A DNA stretch of 64,000 nucleotides from Parabacteroides timonensis (GTDB lineage: Bacteria; Bacteroidota; Bacteroidia; Bacteroidales; Tannerellaceae). Every line of letters starts with the position of its first letter. Positions within the stretch are counted from its first letter, which is position 1. Where the stretch lies: NCBI RefSeq assembly GCF_900128505.1, contig NZ_LT669941.1, positions 4,229,010-4,293,009 on the forward strand, given 5' to 3'. Shown here piece after piece: positions 36,644 through 46,077 of this stretch. The notes below the pieces were generated by a model, which searched no databases, was not told the origin of the DNA, and worked only from the letters and a program-made list of their open reading frames with translations. Made by a program: the position numbers and the translations under genes.

Positions 36644-38971
36644 ATGAAACGGATAATATTCGGGATCATGCTGCTAGGCTGCATGATACAGGGAGTTTTT
36701 GCTCAAAATTTAGGGATAAAAGGTTTGGTGAAAGATAGTCGGAACAAAGAACCTCTTGAGTTTGCCAATGTCGTTCTGCAAACGGTGGATTCTACGTTTA
36801 TTACTGGAACAACTACTGATGGAAAGGGGTATTTTGTTTTAGATAAAGTGAAATCCGGTGATTACCTGCTGGCTATCTCCAGTTTGGGATATGAGACGCA
36901 GTATGTTTCTTTAAAAGGATTTAATAAAAGTGTGACGCTAGGTGATATTCCGATGGAGGATGCTGCGGTCTCTTTGGATGGCGTTACAGTCAGTGCGTCC
37001 AATACGAGCAGCCGCTCCGATCGTAAACTGGTTTTTCCGTCCGATCGACAGGTAAAGGCTTCAACCAACGGTATGGATCTGTTGCAACAACTGATGCTGC
37101 CGAAGATACAGGTGAATCCGTTGTCAAGCGAAATTAAAGTGCCGGGAAACGGTGAAGTTCAACTTCGTATAAACGGGGTGAAAGTGGAACTGGATGAAAT
37201 CAAATCATTGATACCTTCTGATATCATCCGTATTGAATATCATGATAATCCCGGATTACGTTACGGTAATGCGGAAGTGGTACTCGATTATATCGTTCGT
37301 CGTCCCGAGACGGGGGGAAGTTTCAGCGTGGATATGAGTCAGGGAGTAAATGCCCTATGGGGAGAACATCGGGTTTCCGGAAAGATCAATCATAAGAAAT
37401 CAGAGTTCGGTGCTTCTTATCGGATCGGTCCGCGTGATTTTTATGGACTTTCCAGGGATAATGAAGAAATCTTTCATTTGGGTGACGGAACGGTTTTGCA
37501 CCGGAAAGAGGAAGGTGAACCGGCTCATGGTCGCATGTTCATGCATAATCTGAACCTGAATTATAGCGTACAGGATCCCGAAAAGTATTTGTTCAATGCT
37601 ACGTTCCGTTATTGGAATAACCATCAACCGCATTGGGATTACCGTGGTGTTTTATCCAATCAGGAAAATTTGTCGGACTATGTAAATATGGTAGACCTGA
37701 ATAGTTCAGATAATCAGGTTCCTGCATTAGACTTATATTATCAGCGTAATTTGAAAAATGATCAGACGCTGGTCTTTAATGTGGTTGGAACCTATAACCG
37801 TACTTCTTCCCATCGTTTTTATCAGGAAAGTCGTGGTGAGGATTTACTGACGGATATCAATAACCGTGTTTCAGGAAATAAATATTCAGTGATCGGTGAA
37901 GGTATTTATGAGAAAAAGCTGGAGAATGGAAATCGTTTGAGTACAGGTATTCGCCATACACAGTCGTTTTCCAATAATGAATATCGCAATGGGCACGATT
38001 ATAATACCCGTATGAATCAGTCGGAAAGTTTTCTTTATGGCGAGTTTAAAGGAAAAGCCCGGAAGCTGGATTATACGCTGGGAATCGGTGTGTCGCGTTC
38101 CTATTACAAACAGGATGGAACTGATGATTCTTACCAATATTATACGTTCAATCCGCGTTTTACATTGCAATATGCTTTACCCGGACAATCGTTTATCCGT
38201 TTGAGAGGTTTTGTTGGTAATTCTTCTCCTTCATTGGGGAATTTGAGTGCTATCGAGCAGGTGATCGATTCTTTGCAGCTGCAACGCGGTAATCCGCAAC
38301 TGGAGGCTTATATGCGTTATCGTCTGGCGCTAACTTATGAATATCAGAAAGGTATCTTTTATACCAATTTGGACGGAGCCTATGAATATCTTCCCAATCC
38401 TATTATGGACGAGAAATATCAGGAAGGCAATAAGATCATCCAGACCTGGAATAACCAAAAGAACTGGCAACGCCTGACCGGTTCGGCTATGTTCCGTATC
38501 GGGCCGATCAAAGACATTCTACAGTTCTCGTTTACTGGTGGTGTAAATCATTATCTCAGTAACGGAAACACCTATTCCCACCGCTATACGAACTGGTATT
38601 GTGAAGCACAGGCATCTCTCACCTGGAAAAAGTTCATGCTGATGTATCAGATGAATACGAACTGGAACTGGTTCTGGGGTGAAACTTTGGAAGGCGGTGA
38701 GAATATTCAGATGTTAATGGTGCGCTACAGTCATAAGAATCTGTCGCTGGGAGTAGGGGCAATTAACCCGTTCTCTGATAATTATAAAGTGAAGACAGAA
38801 AATTGGAACCAGTATGCTTCTTATAAAAAAGCGATGTATATCAAAGAAAGCTCACGTCTGTTCGTTGTTTCATTGACTTATAATTTCTCATTCGGTCGTA
38901 CGTATAAGGCTGGTCAGAAACGTCTGAACAATGCCGATAACGACTCCGGTGTAATGAGTACGGGTAAATGA
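36644..38971 (+). CDS. Outer-membrane beta-barrel protein with carboxypeptidase-regulatory domain
   Basis: A 775-residue TonB-receptor-like barrel of the OMP_b-brl_3 type. ATG 36644 starts a signal peptide (MKRIIFGIMLLGCMIQGVFAQ). Next are a carboxypeptidase-regulatory-like domain (about 22-105), a short plug-like part (LQQLMLPKIQVNPLSSEIKVPGNGEVQLRINGVKVELDEIKSLIPSDIIRIEYHDNPG) and a long aromatic-rich barrel (about 220-760). It lacks a SusD partner and a classical TonB box, so its cargo is unclear; it may be a transporter or an assembly/adhesion barrel. Confidence 0.85.
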   Translation: MKRIIFGIMLLGCMIQGVFAQNLGIKGLVKDSRNKEPLEFANVVLQTVDSTFITGTTTDGKGYFVLDKVKSGDYLLAISSLGYETQYVSLKGFNKSVTLGDIPMEDAAVSLDGVTVSASNTSSRSDRKLVFPSDRQVKASTNGMDLLQQLMLPKIQVNPLSSEIKVPGNGEVQLRINGVKVELDEIKSLIPSDIIRIEYHDNPGLRYGNAEVVLDYIVRRPETGGSFSVDMSQGVNALWGEHRVSGKINHKKSEFGASYRIGPRDFYGLSRDNEEIFHLGDGTVLHRKEEGEPAHGRMFMHNLNLNYSVQDPEKYLFNATFRYWNNHQPHWDYRGVLSNQENLSDYVNMVDLNSSDNQVPALDLYYQRNLKNDQTLVFNVVGTYNRTSSHRFYQESRGEDLLTDINNRVSGNKYSVIGEGIYEKKLENGNRLSTGIRHTQSFSNNEYRNGHDYNTRMNQSESFLYGEFKGKARKLDYTLGIGVSRSYYKQDGTDDSYQYYTFNPRFTLQYALPGQSFIRLRGFVGNSSPSLGNLSAIEQVIDSLQLQRGNPQLEAYMRYRLALTYEYQKGIFYTNLDGAYEYLPNPIMDEKYQEGNKIIQTWNNQKNWQRLTGSAMFRIGPIKDILQFSFTGGVNHYLSNGNTYSHRYTNWYCEAQASLTWKKFMLMYQMNTNWNWFWGETLEGGENIQMLMVRYSHKNLSLGVGAINPFSDNYKVKTENWNQYASYKKAMYIKESSRLFVVSLTYNFSFGRTYKAGQKRLNNADNDSGVMSTGK

Positions 38972-38980
38972 TATTCTTTG

Positions 38981-38988
38981 TACCTTTG
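38981..38988 (+). promoter_or_regulatory. Candidate -7 element of the flavin reductase gene
   Basis: TACCTTTG, exact TAnnTTTG match, 23 bp before the ATG at 39012. Confidence 0.4.
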
Positions 38989-39011
38989 AAAAAAATTAAA
39001 GCGTATAAAGT

Positions 39012-39518
39012 ATGAAAGCAATTGAACCCAGTCTGATCAAGGACAACTTTATTGAAATTATCGGTAAAGAGTGGATGCTGGTAAGTGCCGGCGACAAAGA
39101 GAAGTTTAACATGATGACGGCCAGTTGGGGAGGCGTAGGTTTTCTTTGGAATAAACCGGTCGTATTCGTATTCATCCGTCCGGAACGATATACCCGTGAA
39201 TTTGTCGATGAAAAGGGATGTTTTACCCTCTCTTTCCTGGGAGAAGAACACAAAGCGGTACATAAAATCTGTGGTTCTAAATCCGGACGTGATATTGACA
39301 AAGTTGCCGCAACCGGGTTGACTCCTTATTTTTCCGAACAAGGAAACCCTTGTTTTGAAGAGTCGCGGTTGACACTTGAGTGTAAGACGCTCTATGTGAC
39401 AAAGATGGATAAAGATTGTTTCATTGATCCGGCCTTGTTTGAAAAATGGTATAGCGCTATGGCGGGCAACCCTCATAACGTCTATGTCGCAGAGATACTG
39501 AATGCCTGGGAAAAGTAA
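39012..39518 (+). CDS. Flavin reductase-like FMN-binding protein
   Basis: A 168-residue cytoplasmic protein of the flavin reductase/flavoredoxin family (split-barrel FMN fold). Characteristic are KFNMMTASWGGVGFLWNKPVVFVFIRPERYTREFVDEKGCFTLSFLGEEHK and the later SKSGRDIDKV. It would transfer electrons from NAD(P)H to flavin or to a partner enzyme; the partner is unknown. It ends 5 bp from the convergent ATPase gene. Confidence 0.88.
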   Translation: MKAIEPSLIKDNFIEIIGKEWMLVSAGDKEKFNMMTASWGGVGFLWNKPVVFVFIRPERYTREFVDEKGCFTLSFLGEEHKAVHKICGSKSGRDIDKVAATGLTPYFSEQGNPCFEESRLTLECKTLYVTKMDKDCFIDPALFEKWYSAMAGNPHNVYVAEILNAWEK

Positions 39519-39523
39519 TTGAT

Positions 39524-40288
39524 CTATCCCAATAATTCTTTCAACATTTGCTCCGTATGGGTAAGAAAATACTTCGTTAATTGATAATGTTGTGTTTCCT
39601 CATACGGAGTAATATGTGCTCCATCTTCTTCTATGGAGTAAATATCCGCATCCGGATAAGCCATAATGATTGGCGAATGTGTCGAGATAATCAATTGACA
39701 ACCTTGTGCCACCAATTCATGGATCCTGACCAATAGTGCCAGCTGTCGTTGAGGTGAAAGGGCGGCCTCCGGTTCATCGAGGATAAAGAGAGTATTTCTT
39801 CCTGCGTAATTCAGGAAAGTACTAAGAAAGCTTTCCCCGTGCGATTGTTCCAGTAAGCGATGTCCTCCGTAGGCTCCTAAAGAATAATCACGTCCATATT
39901 TTAATATGTCTTTCATCGATTTGGCATCGATTTCGGCTGCATGATCAAAAAAAGACTCGGCACGAAAGAAGAAATGGTCGAAAGGTTTCCGTTCTTCAAT
40001 CAGACGAATGCATTGTGGCAGAACGTTCGAATATGATTTCCATGCTTCAACACCGTCATAAAGCATCCCTTGTTTGTCTTCGTCCCGTTCTTCATATTTG
40101 AACATGATGCCTTCCAACAGAGTCGATTTGCCGGCCCCATTTTCACCAACCAGGAAAGTAACCGGTTTACGGAAAACGATCGATTCCATGTGTCGTACGG
40201 CAGCAGCTTTAAACGGATATTTAAGATCTTCCAATGGACCTTCCACTTCTTTCGGGTTGATCAACCGGACTTGCTTGAGGTAAATCAT
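39524..40288 (-). CDS. AAA-family ATPase (ABC/SMC-like ATP-binding protein)
   Basis: A 254-residue stand-alone ATPase related to the SMC/RecF-like AAA proteins. The Walker A motif is VGENGAGKSTLLEGI (about 48-62), the signature region SHGESFLSTF (about 150-160), Walker B TLFILDEPEAALSP and the switch His in LIISTHSPIIM. No membrane or nuclease domain is attached. Many such proteins occur singly and are unassigned. A full two-part promoter lies directly upstream (40304-40335). Confidence 0.85.
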   Translation of the reverse strand: MIYLKQVRLINPKEVEGPLEDLKYPFKAAAVRHMESIVFRKPVTFLVGENGAGKSTLLEGIMFKYEERDEDKQGMLYDGVEAWKSYSNVLPQCIRLIEERKPFDHFFFRAESFFDHAAEIDAKSMKDILKYGRDYSLGAYGGHRLLEQSHGESFLSTFLNYAGRNTLFILDEPEAALSPQRQLALLVRIHELVAQGCQLIISTHSPIIMAYPDADIYSIEEDGAHITPYEETQHYQLTKYFLTHTEQMLKELLG

Positions 40289-40303
40289 AGTTATCTTTTC
40301 TTA

Positions 40304-40335
40304 CAAATGTATATAAACTTCTTTTCTTATTCAAA
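40304..40335 (-). promoter_or_regulatory. Two-part Bacteroidales promoter of the ATPase gene
   Basis: On the minus strand TTTG (40335-40332), exactly 20 nt, then TACATTTG (40311-40304): both elements match the consensus fully. The ATG at 40288 gives a leader of about 10 nt. It is the best promoter match in the window. Confidence 0.6.
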
Positions 40336-41052
40336 TGACAGGTAAGGAATAAGTCTTTCCTTGTCCGTCTCTGTGAACTCTTCCAGTAGTTGAAGGTTTT
40401 CCCAACCTGTGAGTATTCTTTTTTGCTTACGGAGTTGTCCGATAGCATGCGCTTGCCCATAATTCAGATAGGGATGTTTGCGAAGTGAGTCTGCGGGAAG
40501 ATGATTGACAGATAAAAGATGTATCGCAGATATATCCACCGAAAACCACGATTTTATCGCATCATACTTTTCTTCATCGATACCATATACTTCCCGGAGC
40601 TGCTCTACTCTGTAGAAACCTCCTAATAAATCCCGGTATTTAATGATTCTGCGGGCAAATGTACTCCCTATTCCGGGTACTTTCTTTAGAGAAGTCGTAT
40701 CGGAAGAGTTCAACTCGACCACTGTTCCGACCGGATATTTTTCCGTCTTCGGGAAAGTTTTTCTCCCGGGTATGTTTGGAGTTCCTTTCGGATGAAAATC
40801 TTTTTCCTTTCGAGAGAAATTCTTTTTTCTCCCGGATGGGGCTGTTTTCTCCTGTTCCGGCTTTGGCTTATTCGAAGCGATGGGTCGGGTTGTCTTTATG
40901 GATTCTATACGTTTATTATTCTCGTTGGAAATGTCTTCTGGTTTATTATCTGTCAGTAATAAAATGATCCAGGAAATAGAAATAAGACAGAGTAGGAGGG
41001 TTAAGGCCCTGCGTTCTCCTTTGGAGAAATAGAGTAAATCGCGCCAGTTCAT
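40327..41052 (-). CDS. Helix-hairpin-helix (ComEA-like) membrane-anchored protein
   Basis: A 241-residue protein with one N-terminal membrane helix (ALTLLLCLISISWIILLL), a basic low-complexity linker (about 40-105) and a pair of helix-hairpin-helix motifs: ELNSSDTTSLKKVPGIGSTFARRIIKYRDLLGGFYRVEQLREVYGI, then LNYGQAHAIGQLRKQKRILTGWENL. HhH domains bind DNA non-specifically; in ComEA they receive transforming DNA. Whether this one does so is inferred. The minus-strand promoter CTTG-N19-TATCTTTG (41096-41126) precedes it. Its 3' end overlaps the ATPase promoter. Confidence 0.82.
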   Translation of the reverse strand: MNWRDLLYFSKGERRALTLLLCLISISWIILLLTDNKPEDISNENNKRIESIKTTRPIASNKPKPEQEKTAPSGRKKNFSRKEKDFHPKGTPNIPGRKTFPKTEKYPVGTVVELNSSDTTSLKKVPGIGSTFARRIIKYRDLLGGFYRVEQLREVYGIDEEKYDAIKSWFSVDISAIHLLSVNHLPADSLRKHPYLNYGQAHAIGQLRKQKRILTGWENLQLLEEFTETDKERLIPYLSFE

Positions 41053-41095
41053 AGTTCGGTCTTGTTAATGTTAAATATTCTGTTACAAAGATATA

Positions 41096-41126
41096 AGTTA
41101 CCTGTGAATAAGCAAGTAACTTATAC
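41096..41126 (-). promoter_or_regulatory. Candidate promoter of the HhH protein gene
   Basis: CTTG (41126-41123), 19 nt, TATCTTTG (41103-41096) on the minus strand; leader about 37 nt. Confidence 0.5.
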
Positions 41127-41135
41127 CGTTTATTT

Positions 41136-42506
41136 TCAGAATAGAGCGGTTATCTTTTTGATCAATCCCAGCTCATTCAGGAAGATTAGTCCGATAGCGG
41201 CCGGTGCGATATATTTGATGAAAAAGGCATAGGTGTTGAAGAAGTAGAAAGTGATAGTTCCTTTGTTAGTCAATTCTGCTTTTAATACTTTCTTTTCAAT
41301 ACGTAAGCCAACGAATACACAGATCATCATACCGCCGATAGGCATCATGATTTTAGCAGTCAGGTAGTCTAAGGCATCAAAGAGGATCAAGCCGCCGATG
41401 GTGTACTCTTTTAATAAGCCGAAAGAGAGCGAACAAAATGCTCCGATAACGGCTACACCGGCTGAAACAATCCAGGCGGCCTTCTTTCTTGTCGTATGAT
41501 ATTCTTCATGTACGTAAGCTGTTGCCACTTCATGCAAAGAGATCGTGGAGGTCAGTGCTGCCAATGCCAGCAGGATGAAGAATATGAATGACCACAGATT
41601 ACCGAACGGCAATTGCTCGAAAATATTAGGGAGTGTGATAAATACCAGTTCCGGACCTGCTGTCGGTTCAATGCCGAAGCTGAAAACTGCCGGGAACACC
41701 ATAATACCGGCTAGTAATGCCACCAGTGTATTCAATACGGTGACCTGTACAGCGGTTAATTGAAGATTGGTGTCTTTCCCAAAATAGGAAGAGTAGGTGA
41801 TCAGACATCCCATACCGATACTTAATGAGAAGAATGTCTGCCCCATGGCACTTAAGATAACAGAAGAAGTTATCTTATCGAAATCCGGTTTGAACAGGAA
41901 CGAGAGTCCTTCCTCCACGCCCGGAAGGGTGACAGAGCGGATACATAATATCAGCAGTATGATAAATAGTGCCGGCATCATAATTTTGGAAGCCCTTTCA
42001 ATACCCTTTTCTACTCCGGATACTATAACGATGTGTGTCAATGCGATGAAAGCGATTGTCCAGCCTATCGGCCGGAGGGCACTGGATGAAAATGTTTCAA
42101 AGGCAGTTGTAAATTCGGCCGTTGTTTTTCCTGCTAGAGAGCCGGTCATAGCCTGCCAGATATATTCCAAGGTCCAGCCGGAAACCACGGAGTAGAAACC
42201 TAATATCAGAAAAGCTGCTAAAACGCCGTTATATCCGATCAGGGACCACTGAGTTCCGGGAGCCAGCTTTTTAAAAGCTCCGGCAGCGTTACTGCGTGAA
42301 TGACGGCCGATGAAGAATTCTGTAATCATGATCGGAAGGCCGAGCAAAACCGTACATATCATAAATACCAACAGAAAAGCTGCACCTCCGTTCGCTCCGA
42401 CCATATAAGGGAAGCGCCATATGCTACCCAGGCCGACGGCGCAACCTACTGTAGCTAATATCACTCCGATCTTACTGCCAAAAGTTACTCTATCTTTGTT
42501 TGCCAT
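41136..42506 (-). CDS. NSS-family sodium-dependent amino-acid transporter
   Basis: A 456-residue inner-membrane transporter of the neurotransmitter:sodium symporter (LeuT/MhsT) family, importing an amino acid with sodium. Helix 1 has VGCAVGLGSIWRFPYMVGANGGAAFLL, with the unwound substrate-binding region; helix 6 has SVILSAMGQTFFSLSIGMGCLITYSSY. It has 11-12 helices, the bacterial form. It follows lolD by 23 bp on the same strand and is probably the last gene of a tcdA-lolD-NSS unit. Confidence 0.94.
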   Translation of the reverse strand: MANKDRVTFGSKIGVILATVGCAVGLGSIWRFPYMVGANGGAAFLLVFMICTVLLGLPIMITEFFIGRHSRSNAAGAFKKLAPGTQWSLIGYNGVLAAFLILGFYSVVSGWTLEYIWQAMTGSLAGKTTAEFTTAFETFSSSALRPIGWTIAFIALTHIVIVSGVEKGIERASKIMMPALFIILLILCIRSVTLPGVEEGLSFLFKPDFDKITSSVILSAMGQTFFSLSIGMGCLITYSSYFGKDTNLQLTAVQVTVLNTLVALLAGIMVFPAVFSFGIEPTAGPELVFITLPNIFEQLPFGNLWSFIFFILLALAALTSTISLHEVATAYVHEEYHTTRKKAAWIVSAGVAVIGAFCSLSFGLLKEYTIGGLILFDALDYLTAKIMMPIGGMMICVFVGLRIEKKVLKAELTNKGTITFYFFNTYAFFIKYIAPAAIGLIFLNELGLIKKITALF

Positions 42507-42529
42507 AAATAATTCTACTGAGTTTATAC

Positions 42530-43183
42530 TTATTCTAAAACAACCCCGTCTTTTATATGAATTACACGGTCTGTGTTGGATGCCAGTTGTTCATCGTGAG
42601 TGACGATCACGAAGGTCTGGTGCATCTGGTCGCGTAATTCAAAGAAAAGGCTGTGTAATTCTTCTTTGTTCTTTGTATCGAGACTGCCTGACGGTTCATC
42701 GGCCAGGATAACGGATGGGTTGTTGATCAATGCGCGGGCGACGGCTACACGTTGTTTTTCACCTCCAGATAATTCAGCCGGCTTATGCGTCATACGATCC
42801 GATAGTTTCAGGAAATCGAGAATTTCCTTTGCCCTCTTTTCCGCATCAGAAGCCTTCTCGCGTGCAATTAGTGCCGGGATCATTACATTTTCCAGTGCGG
42901 TAAATTCAGGTAGTAGCTGGTGGAATTGAAATACAAAACCAATATTTTTATTACGGAAAGCCGCCAGTTCTTTTTCGGATAGTTTGCCGATCTCTGTCCC
43001 GTTGATATATAAACTGCCCGCATCCTGTGAATCAAGCGTTCCGATGATCTGCAATAAGGTTGTTTTTCCGGCTCCGCTAGGACCGACAATAGCAACTATT
43101 TCACCTTTATTGATCGTAAGGTCGATGCCTTTCAATACCTGTAAGTTTCCGAAACTTTTGGTAATTCCTTGTGTTTGTATCAT
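42530..43183 (-). CDS. lolD: LolD-type ABC transporter ATP-binding protein
   Basis: A 217-residue ATPase of the MacB/LolD/FtsE group. Walker A GPSGAGKTTLLQI, Q-loop FVFQFHQLLPEFTALENVMIP, signature LSGGEKQRVAVARAL, Walker B VILADEPSGSLD and switch His in VIVTHDEQLA. It would power release of lipoproteins from the inner membrane with LolC/E permeases encoded elsewhere. It starts 4 bp after tcdA, so the two are co-transcribed. Confidence 0.88.
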   Translation of the reverse strand: MIQTQGITKSFGNLQVLKGIDLTINKGEIVAIVGPSGAGKTTLLQIIGTLDSQDAGSLYINGTEIGKLSEKELAAFRNKNIGFVFQFHQLLPEFTALENVMIPALIAREKASDAEKRAKEILDFLKLSDRMTHKPAELSGGEKQRVAVARALINNPSVILADEPSGSLDTKNKEELHSLFFELRDQMHQTFVIVTHDEQLASNTDRVIHIKDGVVLE

Positions 43184-43187
43184 CTGG

Positions 43188-43901
43188 TTATATATTTCTT
43201 ATTACATACGATGCAAGATAGCAACCGAATATAGCGGGCATATAAGAGACCGTTCCGGTGGTTGTCCGTTTGCATTGTTCGTTTTCTACTTCCACTACGG
43301 CTTCTGAATCGGCCATTTCCGTAGAGAAGACAACCGGGATTCCTTTATTCAAGCCCATTCCACGTAACCGTTTACGTACGGCTTTAGCCAGTGCACAGTT
43401 GCAGGTTTTAGAGATATCGGCCAGTTTCACCTGCGACGGATCGATTTTTGCACCTGCTCCCATAGAGGAAACAATAGGAATTTCACGCCTGTTAGCATGA
43501 TACAAGAGGTAAACTTTCGGACTGAGCGAATCGATAGCATCCACGATGAAATCGTATTTTGTGGCGGATAGAACTTCCTCTGTCCGTTCATCACGGAGAA
43601 ATTCATTAAGCACGGTCAGTTTTAAACGTGGATTGATATCCAACAGACGCTGGCCTACAACTTCTGCTTTCTGCATCCCGATAGTGGAATGTAAAGCAGG
43701 TAACTGTCTGTTTATATTGCTGGCGTTCACCGTATCGGCATCAACGATTGTCATGTGCCCGATCCCGGCACGGCAAATCTGTTCGGCGGCATAAGCTCCC
43801 ACGCCCCCTAATCCTACGACTAAAACATGGCAATGTGACAAGTACTCCATCCGGTCGGCCCCCAGTAATAGCTCCGTCCGTGTGTTCCAATTGTAACTCA
43901 T
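43188..43901 (-). CDS. tcdA: tRNA threonylcarbamoyladenosine dehydratase
   Basis: A 237-residue E1-like enzyme (TcdA/CsdL/YgdL) that cyclises t6A at position 37 of ANN-decoding tRNAs with ATP. It has the Rossmann motif VVGLGGVGAYAAEQICRAGIG, DADTVNASNINRQLPAL, and the conserved CNCALAKAVRKRLR. The preferred start is ATG 43901 (MSYNWNTRTELLLG, the family N-terminus): TACTTTTG at 43919-43926 places the transcript start near 43912, so ATG 43919 would be untranscribed. Confidence 0.92.
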   Translation of the reverse strand: MSYNWNTRTELLLGADRMEYLSHCHVLVVGLGGVGAYAAEQICRAGIGHMTIVDADTVNASNINRQLPALHSTIGMQKAEVVGQRLLDINPRLKLTVLNEFLRDERTEEVLSATKYDFIVDAIDSLSPKVYLLYHANRREIPIVSSMGAGAKIDPSQVKLADISKTCNCALAKAVRKRLRGMGLNKGIPVVFSTEMADSEAVVEVENEQCKRTTTGTVSYMPAIFGCYLASYVIRNI

Positions 43902-43918
43902 TAATATGTTTTTGAACA

Positions 43919-43926
43919 CAAAAGTA
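43919..43926 (-). promoter_or_regulatory. Candidate -7 element of the tcdA unit
   Basis: TACTTTTG on the minus strand, exact TAnnTTTG match; it favours ATG 43901 as the tcdA start. Confidence 0.4.
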
Positions 43927-43986
43927 ATAAATCATTCAGAAACCGCCTTTTAATTAGTCATCTTTTAACTATTCCTTCATTTTAAG

Positions 43987-44018
43987 CTTGTCCGGATGAT
44001 TAAAAAGCAGTAATATTG
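43987..44018 (+). promoter_or_regulatory. Candidate promoter of the second GH20 gene
   Basis: CTTG at 43987-43990, a 20-nt spacer and TAATATTG at 44011-44018 (one mismatch to TAnnTTTG). The ATG at 44040 gives a leader of about 15 nt. Confidence 0.4.
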
Positions 44019-44039
44019 TGCGCTTAAATTTAAAATACA

Positions 44040-46004
44040 ATGAATATAAAACGCTATTTAATGCTGATTGTGGCATGCACACTTTTCGTGGGTAAAAGTT
44101 ATGCTGCCAATAACGAAAAACCGTTTGTCATACCCGAATTGCAGGAATGGAGAGGGGGACAAGGTTTGTTTACTCCATCTCCCACTTCCCGTATTGTCTG
44201 TGTAGGAAAAGATCCTGCCATTAACAAAATTGCCAATCAGTTTGCCGAAGATTACGAAACGATGTTCGGTCGTAAGTTGGCTGTTGTAGAAGGAAGGGCT
44301 TTCGCTGGTGACTTTGTTTTCTCCTTGTCCGGTGACAAACAGTTGGGTGAAGAAGGGTATGCTGTGAAAATAGCAGACCGTGTGACTGTATCGGCCCCAA
44401 AGGCTAAAGGTTTATATTGGGCAACCCGTACAATCCTTCAGATGACCGAGCAAGACAATAACCAGGCATTGCCTAAAGGTTCGATGCGCGATTATCCCGA
44501 CTATGCGATCCGTGGCTTTATGATGGATTGCGGACGAAAATTCATTCCGATGGATTTCCTGCGCGATTATGTAAAGATGATGGCTTATTATAAGATGAAT
44601 ACTTTGCAGGTTCACCTGAATGATAACGCTTTCAAACAATATTTCGAACATGACTGGAATAAAACCTATGCTGCATTCCGCCTGGAAAGTGAATTTTTCC
44701 CGGGACTGACTGCCCGTGACGGTTATTATACTAAAAAAGAATTTATTGATTTTCAGTTAATGGCCGATAGTCTCGGAGTTGAGATCATTCCGGAGATAGA
44801 TGTTCCGGCTCATTCGCTGGCACTGACACAGTATCGTCCGGAGATCGGTAGTGAAGAATATGGAATGGATCACCTGGATTTGTTCAAACCGGAAACCTAC
44901 CAGTTTGTCGATAGCCTGTTCCGTGAATATCTGGAAGGACGAAATCCTGTCTTTATCGGAAAACGAGTACATATCGGAACCGATGAATATTCAAATAAGA
45001 AGAAAGATGTAGTAGAGAAATTCCGCGAATTCACCGATCATTATATCCGTTTTGTAGAAGGCTTCGGTAAACAGGCTTGTGTCTGGGGAGCTTTGACCCA
45101 TGCAAATGGAGATACTCCCGTTAAGTCTAAAAACGTACTGATGAATGCCTGGTACAATGGCTATGCAGATCCGAAAGAAATGATCAAACAGGGATACGAC
45201 CTGGTCAGTGTTCCCGACGGTTATTTGTATATCGTTCCGGCTGCCGGTTATTACTACGACTATCTGAATACGGAAATGCTTTATAAGGAATGGACTCCCG
45301 CACATATCGGTAAAGAAGTTTTCCCTGAGAAACATAAACAGATTAAAGGAGGCATGTTTGCTGTTTGGAACGACCATGCAGGCAACGGTATCAGTACGAA
45401 AGATATCCATTACCGTGTTTTCCCCGCTTTGCAAACGTTGGCCGGGAAGATGTGGACAGGCAAAGATTGCAAGGTCCCTTATGAGACCTTTAATACGATG
45501 CGTACCGCACTGGGTGAAGGCCCTGGTGTAAATATTGCTGGACGCATGGGTAACAAGCCTCGTGCTGTTTACAATCAGGATGTTTTAAAACCGAATACAA
45601 AAACGGGCTTGAAAGAGATCGGTTATCATTATACAGTTTCGTTTGATGTCCAGTCTGTCAAAGAAGAACCAGGCACAGAACTATTCCGTTCTCCCGATGC
45701 CGTATTTTATTTGTCTGATCCTGTCAGCGGTAAATTAGGTTTTGCCCGTGACGGTTATCTGAATACATTTAATTATCAGTTTTATCCCGAAGAGGAAGCA
45801 TCCGTAGCGATCAGTGGTGATGAAAAAGCTACACGTTTGTATATTAACGGAGACCTGAAAGAAGAATTGAATATTCAGAAACGTTTCTTTAATGGCGGAA
45901 AAGACTCTATGAGTTATGTACGGACACTGGTTTTCCCGTTAGAGAAGGCCGGCGATTTCAAAAGTACGATTAAGAATGTAGAGGTATTGAATTATTGCAA
46001 GTAA
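44040..46004 (+). CDS. GH20 beta-N-acetylhexosaminidase with C-terminal beta-sandwich
   Basis: A 654-residue secreted enzyme (signal peptide MNIKRYLMLIVACTLFVGKSYAA). The N-terminal GH20b-type domain (about 25-150) is followed by the barrel (YAIRGFMMDCGRKFIPMDFLRDYVKMMAYYKMNTLQVHLND). The catalytic pair is Asp315-Glu316 in HIGTDEYS. The last ~150 residues look like a concanavalin/LamG-type sandwich that may bind sugar or carry the substrate to the site. It differs clearly from the GH20 at 27.3 kb in length and active-site context, so the two probably cut different hexosaminides. Confidence 0.9.
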   Translation: MNIKRYLMLIVACTLFVGKSYAANNEKPFVIPELQEWRGGQGLFTPSPTSRIVCVGKDPAINKIANQFAEDYETMFGRKLAVVEGRAFAGDFVFSLSGDKQLGEEGYAVKIADRVTVSAPKAKGLYWATRTILQMTEQDNNQALPKGSMRDYPDYAIRGFMMDCGRKFIPMDFLRDYVKMMAYYKMNTLQVHLNDNAFKQYFEHDWNKTYAAFRLESEFFPGLTARDGYYTKKEFIDFQLMADSLGVEIIPEIDVPAHSLALTQYRPEIGSEEYGMDHLDLFKPETYQFVDSLFREYLEGRNPVFIGKRVHIGTDEYSNKKKDVVEKFREFTDHYIRFVEGFGKQACVWGALTHANGDTPVKSKNVLMNAWYNGYADPKEMIKQGYDLVSVPDGYLYIVPAAGYYYDYLNTEMLYKEWTPAHIGKEVFPEKHKQIKGGMFAVWNDHAGNGISTKDIHYRVFPALQTLAGKMWTGKDCKVPYETFNTMRTALGEGPGVNIAGRMGNKPRAVYNQDVLKPNTKTGLKEIGYHYTVSFDVQSVKEEPGTELFRSPDAVFYLSDPVSGKLGFARDGYLNTFNYQFYPEEEASVAISGDEKATRLYINGDLKEELNIQKRFFNGGKDSMSYVRTLVFPLEKAGDFKSTIKNVEVLNYCK

Positions 46005-46034
46005 AGAACAGAAGAGCATATATATGTTATTATA

Positions 46035-46073
46035 AAAAAGAAAAGCAGGATGATTGTTCCTGCTTTTCTTTTT
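46035..46073. terminator. Bidirectional terminator between GH20 and cbiK-like genes
   Basis: A 16-bp perfect stem with a 7-base loop (AAAAAGAAAAGCAGGA and its complement), giving U-rich ends in both directions, between convergent genes. Confidence 0.88.
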
Positions 46074-46077
46074 ATCT

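Noticed and set aside
38841..39476. Minus-strand 211-codon frame across the flavin reductase gene
   Set aside because: It opposes the well supported flavin reductase and the end of the barrel gene; no family likeness.
39524..40288. Phage-defence ATPase (OLD-type)
   Set aside because: No TOPRIM nuclease domain and no partner gene; it stands alone among housekeeping genes.
28932..46004. A hidden accessory system in the middle of the window
   Set aside because: Genes here are ordinary core or single-gene functions with normal spacing; I saw no unknown multi-gene cluster.
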